Assembly (NCBI GenBank): GCA_026874595.1
Contig: CM049320.1
Location: 18,240,988-18,304,987, forward strand
Origin: Sipunculus nudus
Lineage: Eukaryota > Annelida > Sipuncula > Golfingiida > Sipunculidae
Direction of reading: 5' to 3'
Length of the DNA: 64,000 nucleotides
In this document: in pieces, positions 61,085 to 64,000 of the stretch
Numbering within the stretch: position 1 is the first letter of the stretch
How the letters are laid out: the number at the start of each line of letters is the position of its first letter
Position numbers and translations under genes: made by a program
The notes under the pieces: model-generated
Database searches by the model: none
Seen by the model: the letters and a program-made list of their open reading frames with translations, nothing else
Told to the model about the DNA's origin: nothing

Positions 61085-63694
61085 GGGACCTATGGGTCAC
61101 GACGCTCAGCTGTTATATATGATAAAAAAATATTATTTAGAAATGAGGCACATGCTGGTTTTGTGTGGTAATAAATATAAGCTGTATTATGAGTTGTTGT
61201 TGTTTAGCTTATGTATGATTTTGATAGTACCTTTGGAGACAGGGAAGAGGACTGATTAAATTTATTTTATTAACAAATGGAGTACTATTGTCACACAGAT
61301 TTTGACTTGGCCATATAACTTATAAGCAGAACATATAATATAAGAGTTTAACTATTTATTAAAAAAAAATACAAATATTGTCCCAAATATAATTTTTATT
61401 AAAAATAATAAGAGAATCATATGATTTTTTAAAATGAAATATAACTGATATGATTATTAAAATAATATTAAAGAATATATTCATGAATGCATTCATGAAT
61501 ACATTTTGAAAGTATTTGCACGAGTATTCATATACCTTCATTTTTACCTGAATTCCCATTCTTTATGTGAGAAATTTTATAATGGAGTACATAATCATAT
61601 TCGTATTTAAATACAATTACGTATTCACACCATGTCTGGTATTTATTCAGTTTTCACCAAACAATGATGTTGAGAATCCAGAATATACAAAATTCACACA
61701 TTTAAATAATGATCATAAGTACCTGGTTTTATGGCTTTTATTTATATTAAAAAATAACTGTAAAAAATTCATTTTGGACTAATTTCACATCAATGTACAC
61801 ACTAGACACAGTAGGAATCTAGATTTATATTATCAACTGCATCTTTGTCTATCATTAATTTCCTTCATATGATCCCTAATGTTCAGAAATGAATAATATG
61901 ATTTACTTCTTTATCATTAAAACTGAACTGAAAAATGCCATAGGTGACTGCATGGTGTTATTAGGAATATGTGACATTCTACCCATCGATACAAGATTCT
62001 TATATCATCAGTAACTGCAAGTTAATTTCCTGTTTTTTTAAACTAACAAATTCCTTTTCTATTTTTCTTTAATTTGTTATTAAAAACCAATAAAAATTTA
62101 TTAATTTATTGTTTATTGTTATGTTGTTGGTTAAAACTACTAGATGAGTTGGGTTGGACACCTGGATCAACTGTGGCTGGCCATAAGCTGCCTGGATTCT
62201 CGCCTCAAGCGTGCATAATTTGATGAAAGGTCAACAAGGTCAACATACAGGTGACTCAAGAGGGGCTGGAGAGAGCCAAAGTCTGACAAGGTCTCATAAA
62301 AAACATTAATAAAAGCTACAATTTTTGGCCAATTTCTTTCAGCTTTCTAAACTAAAAAGCTGAAATCCTTATGTGTGCATGATATGAAAATTATATCAAC
62401 AGTGCTCACGGGAAACAAACGTGCCATGGTCACAGTTGGGCAAAAATTTAAGGTACTAATTTTATATTTATACTAATAACTTATAAAATTTGAAAAATTC
62501 AGAACTAATTTTGGGTATTCAATTGAATCTTTATTAAATAATGTTACATCCCTGACAAAAAAATCTCTAGCTTCAGCAATGCCCTTGTTAAGGGAGTAAA
62601 TATTTCTCGATTTTTACAAAGTGGATTATGTTTGGGCCCATAACTTAAAATAATTACGCAATACTGACATCATTCTGGCATGTGCATAGAGAATGAAAAA
62701 TATGTATATTATTTATGGTTAAAGTCAGATCAGTGGTTTTGATATTAGGCAGTCTTGAAGTGTAACAATGGGTTTTAATGGAAAAATGAAGTTTTTCATT
62801 AATATCTCGAAGGTATTAGGTCCTAGTGACCAAATTCTTGGCATGGTAGGGGATTTTGGAGACATCTAACTGTATGCAAAATTTAAGGAACTTAGAGCTG
62901 AAGCTGGGGAGCTGAGCTCTTGCAAACTGCATAACACTAGCTTGCTGTAAACAATATGTTACATGGTGCTTGAAAACTTGATTAAAATCTACAGTTTTTG
63001 ATCAACTGGTTTCAAATTTTTGGTGTTAACAGTTGAAATGCTAACAAAAACATGCTGTGAAAATTAAATCCACAGTACTTACAGGAAAAAAACGTGCCAT
63101 GGTCAAAGTTGGGCAAAATTTAAGGTACCAATTTTTTATTTTTATTAATATTTTAAAAAATTTAAAAGATTTTCATCTAATTTTGGGTATACAATTTAAT
63201 TTTGATTAATTAAAGTTATATTACTGGAAAAAAGGTCCATAGCTTTAACATTTTTTGTGTTAAGTGATCAAATATCTTTCCTGATTTTTTACAAAATGCA
63301 TTATGTTTGGGCCCATAACTTTTTTAAATTAAATAATTCAGACATAATTTCTGGCATGTACATAAGAACTATATAGAGGAATATTTATGGTAAATATGAG
63401 GAAAAACAGATGAGTGGTTTTGAAATTAGGCAGTCCTGAAGTGTGAAAATAGGTTTTAAATAAAAAATTGAGGTTTTTCCTTAATTTCTCAAAGGAACGA
63501 AGTCGCAAAGACCCAGTTTTCGGCTTGGTAGGAGATCTTGGGGACATCTAACATTATGCCGAATTTTGGATTCCTAGGTCTTACGGTTTCAAAACGTGCC
63601 ACATCTACGGACGGACGGACGGACGGACAGACGGACGGACGACGGACAATGGACCACGACTATAGCTCAGATGACTTATAGTCAGCTGAGCTAA
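61085..63694 (+). mobile_element. Pearl-like modular element 3 (two ~670-bp core units)
   Basis: The left end GGGACCTATGGGTCACGACG and CTCAGCTG matches elements 1 and 2. Two core units lie at about 62308-62980 and 62981-63598 (landmark GTGCCATGGTCA at 62421 and 63094, period 673; also GGATTATGTTTGGGCCCATA-type and AGTGGTTTTGA phrases). Then (ACGG)n at 63607-63650 and the same right-end hairpin and CTAA end as element 1. At about 2.6 kb it is the longest copy. No protein coding. Confidence 0.68.
63607..63650. repeat. (ACGG)n microsatellite within element 3
   Basis: About eleven ACGG/ACAG units between the second core unit and the right-end hairpin. Confidence 0.85.
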
Positions 63695-64000
63695 AAACCT
63701 GTCAATATCAAAGACCCAGAAAGTAAGACACATAATAACATTTTCATTATCAGTTTGTGAATCAGTCTATATTATCATGCCTCAATGATGAAGCTGGTCA
63801 TGTCATTCAATAACAAACAGTTACTTCCAATGAGTGAATATATGACAAATATGTTTCCTGATGGAGGAAACCCAACGAGCCATGTCTAACATGATATGTG
63901 GACTACAGCTGTAATTATCTATAGTTTTATCATGATCCATCCATCCTCAACTGTCAAATGTCACTATATTTGTGACTGCACAAAGCACTCAGATGTATTC
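63695..64000. other. No feature recognised
   Basis: About 300 bp of AT-rich sequence to the window end with no frame, repeat or splice site worth calling. Confidence 0.5.

Overview
This window looks like AT-rich, gene-sparse eukaryotic nuclear DNA. A mollusc, most likely a bivalve, is the best guess. The reasons are long introns bounded by GT/AG, many short non-autonomous transposons, tRNA-derived SINEs, and modular elements that end in an (ACGG)n-type microsatellite next to tandem core units, an architecture I associate with the bivalve 'pearl' family. The species cannot be told from the sequence. No prokaryotic gene organisation, reverse-transcriptase ORF, rRNA or standard tRNA gene was seen, and almost all longer open frames look like chance.

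Two genes can be supported. (1) A plus-strand three-exon gene (exons at 9508-9667, 19193-19346 and 19838-19865) encodes a predicted 113-residue secreted protein. It has an N-terminal signal peptide, five cysteines including a CxxCxxC cluster, compatible splice phases, a TATA-like box before it and two AATAAA signals after it. I do not recognise the family. (2) Two internal exons of a minus-strand gene sit at 58244-58353 (end of an EMI domain) and 23597-23701 (one complete EGF-like domain). Their phases match (1/1), and joined they read as EMI followed directly by EGF, as in EGFL7/8 and MEGF/PEAR-type proteins. The intron between them is about 34.5 kb. Both ends of this gene lie outside the window or in exons I could not see.

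Layout: 1-3.7 kb has no recognised gene. 3.76-4.97 kb is a pearl-like element with three core units of about 335 bp. 5-9.4 kb has no gene and a decayed minisatellite near 8.2 kb. 9.5-20.3 kb is the secreted-protein gene; its first intron holds a repeat family and a CpG-richer island at 12.8-13.2 kb. 20.3-23.4 kb has no gene. 23.6-58.4 kb is the EMI-EGF gene, whose giant intron is full of repeats: a second pearl-like element (28.1-29.1 kb), a 35-bp minisatellite with a 360-bp higher-order repeat (32.6-33.5 kb), a palindrome-rich MITE (35.95-36.16 kb), SINEs (38.2-38.4, 41.1-41.2, 45.7-45.8 kb), a TTAA-flanked MITE (42.77-43.24 kb), further TIR elements, and an element with TGACCTTGACC motifs (56.2-56.7 kb). 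61.1-63.7 kb is a third pearl-like element.

The two genes are not obviously linked in function. If the minus-strand gene continues leftwards past 9.5 kb, the secreted-protein gene lies nested in antisense inside it. All calls come from reading the sequence by eye; no similarity search was run.
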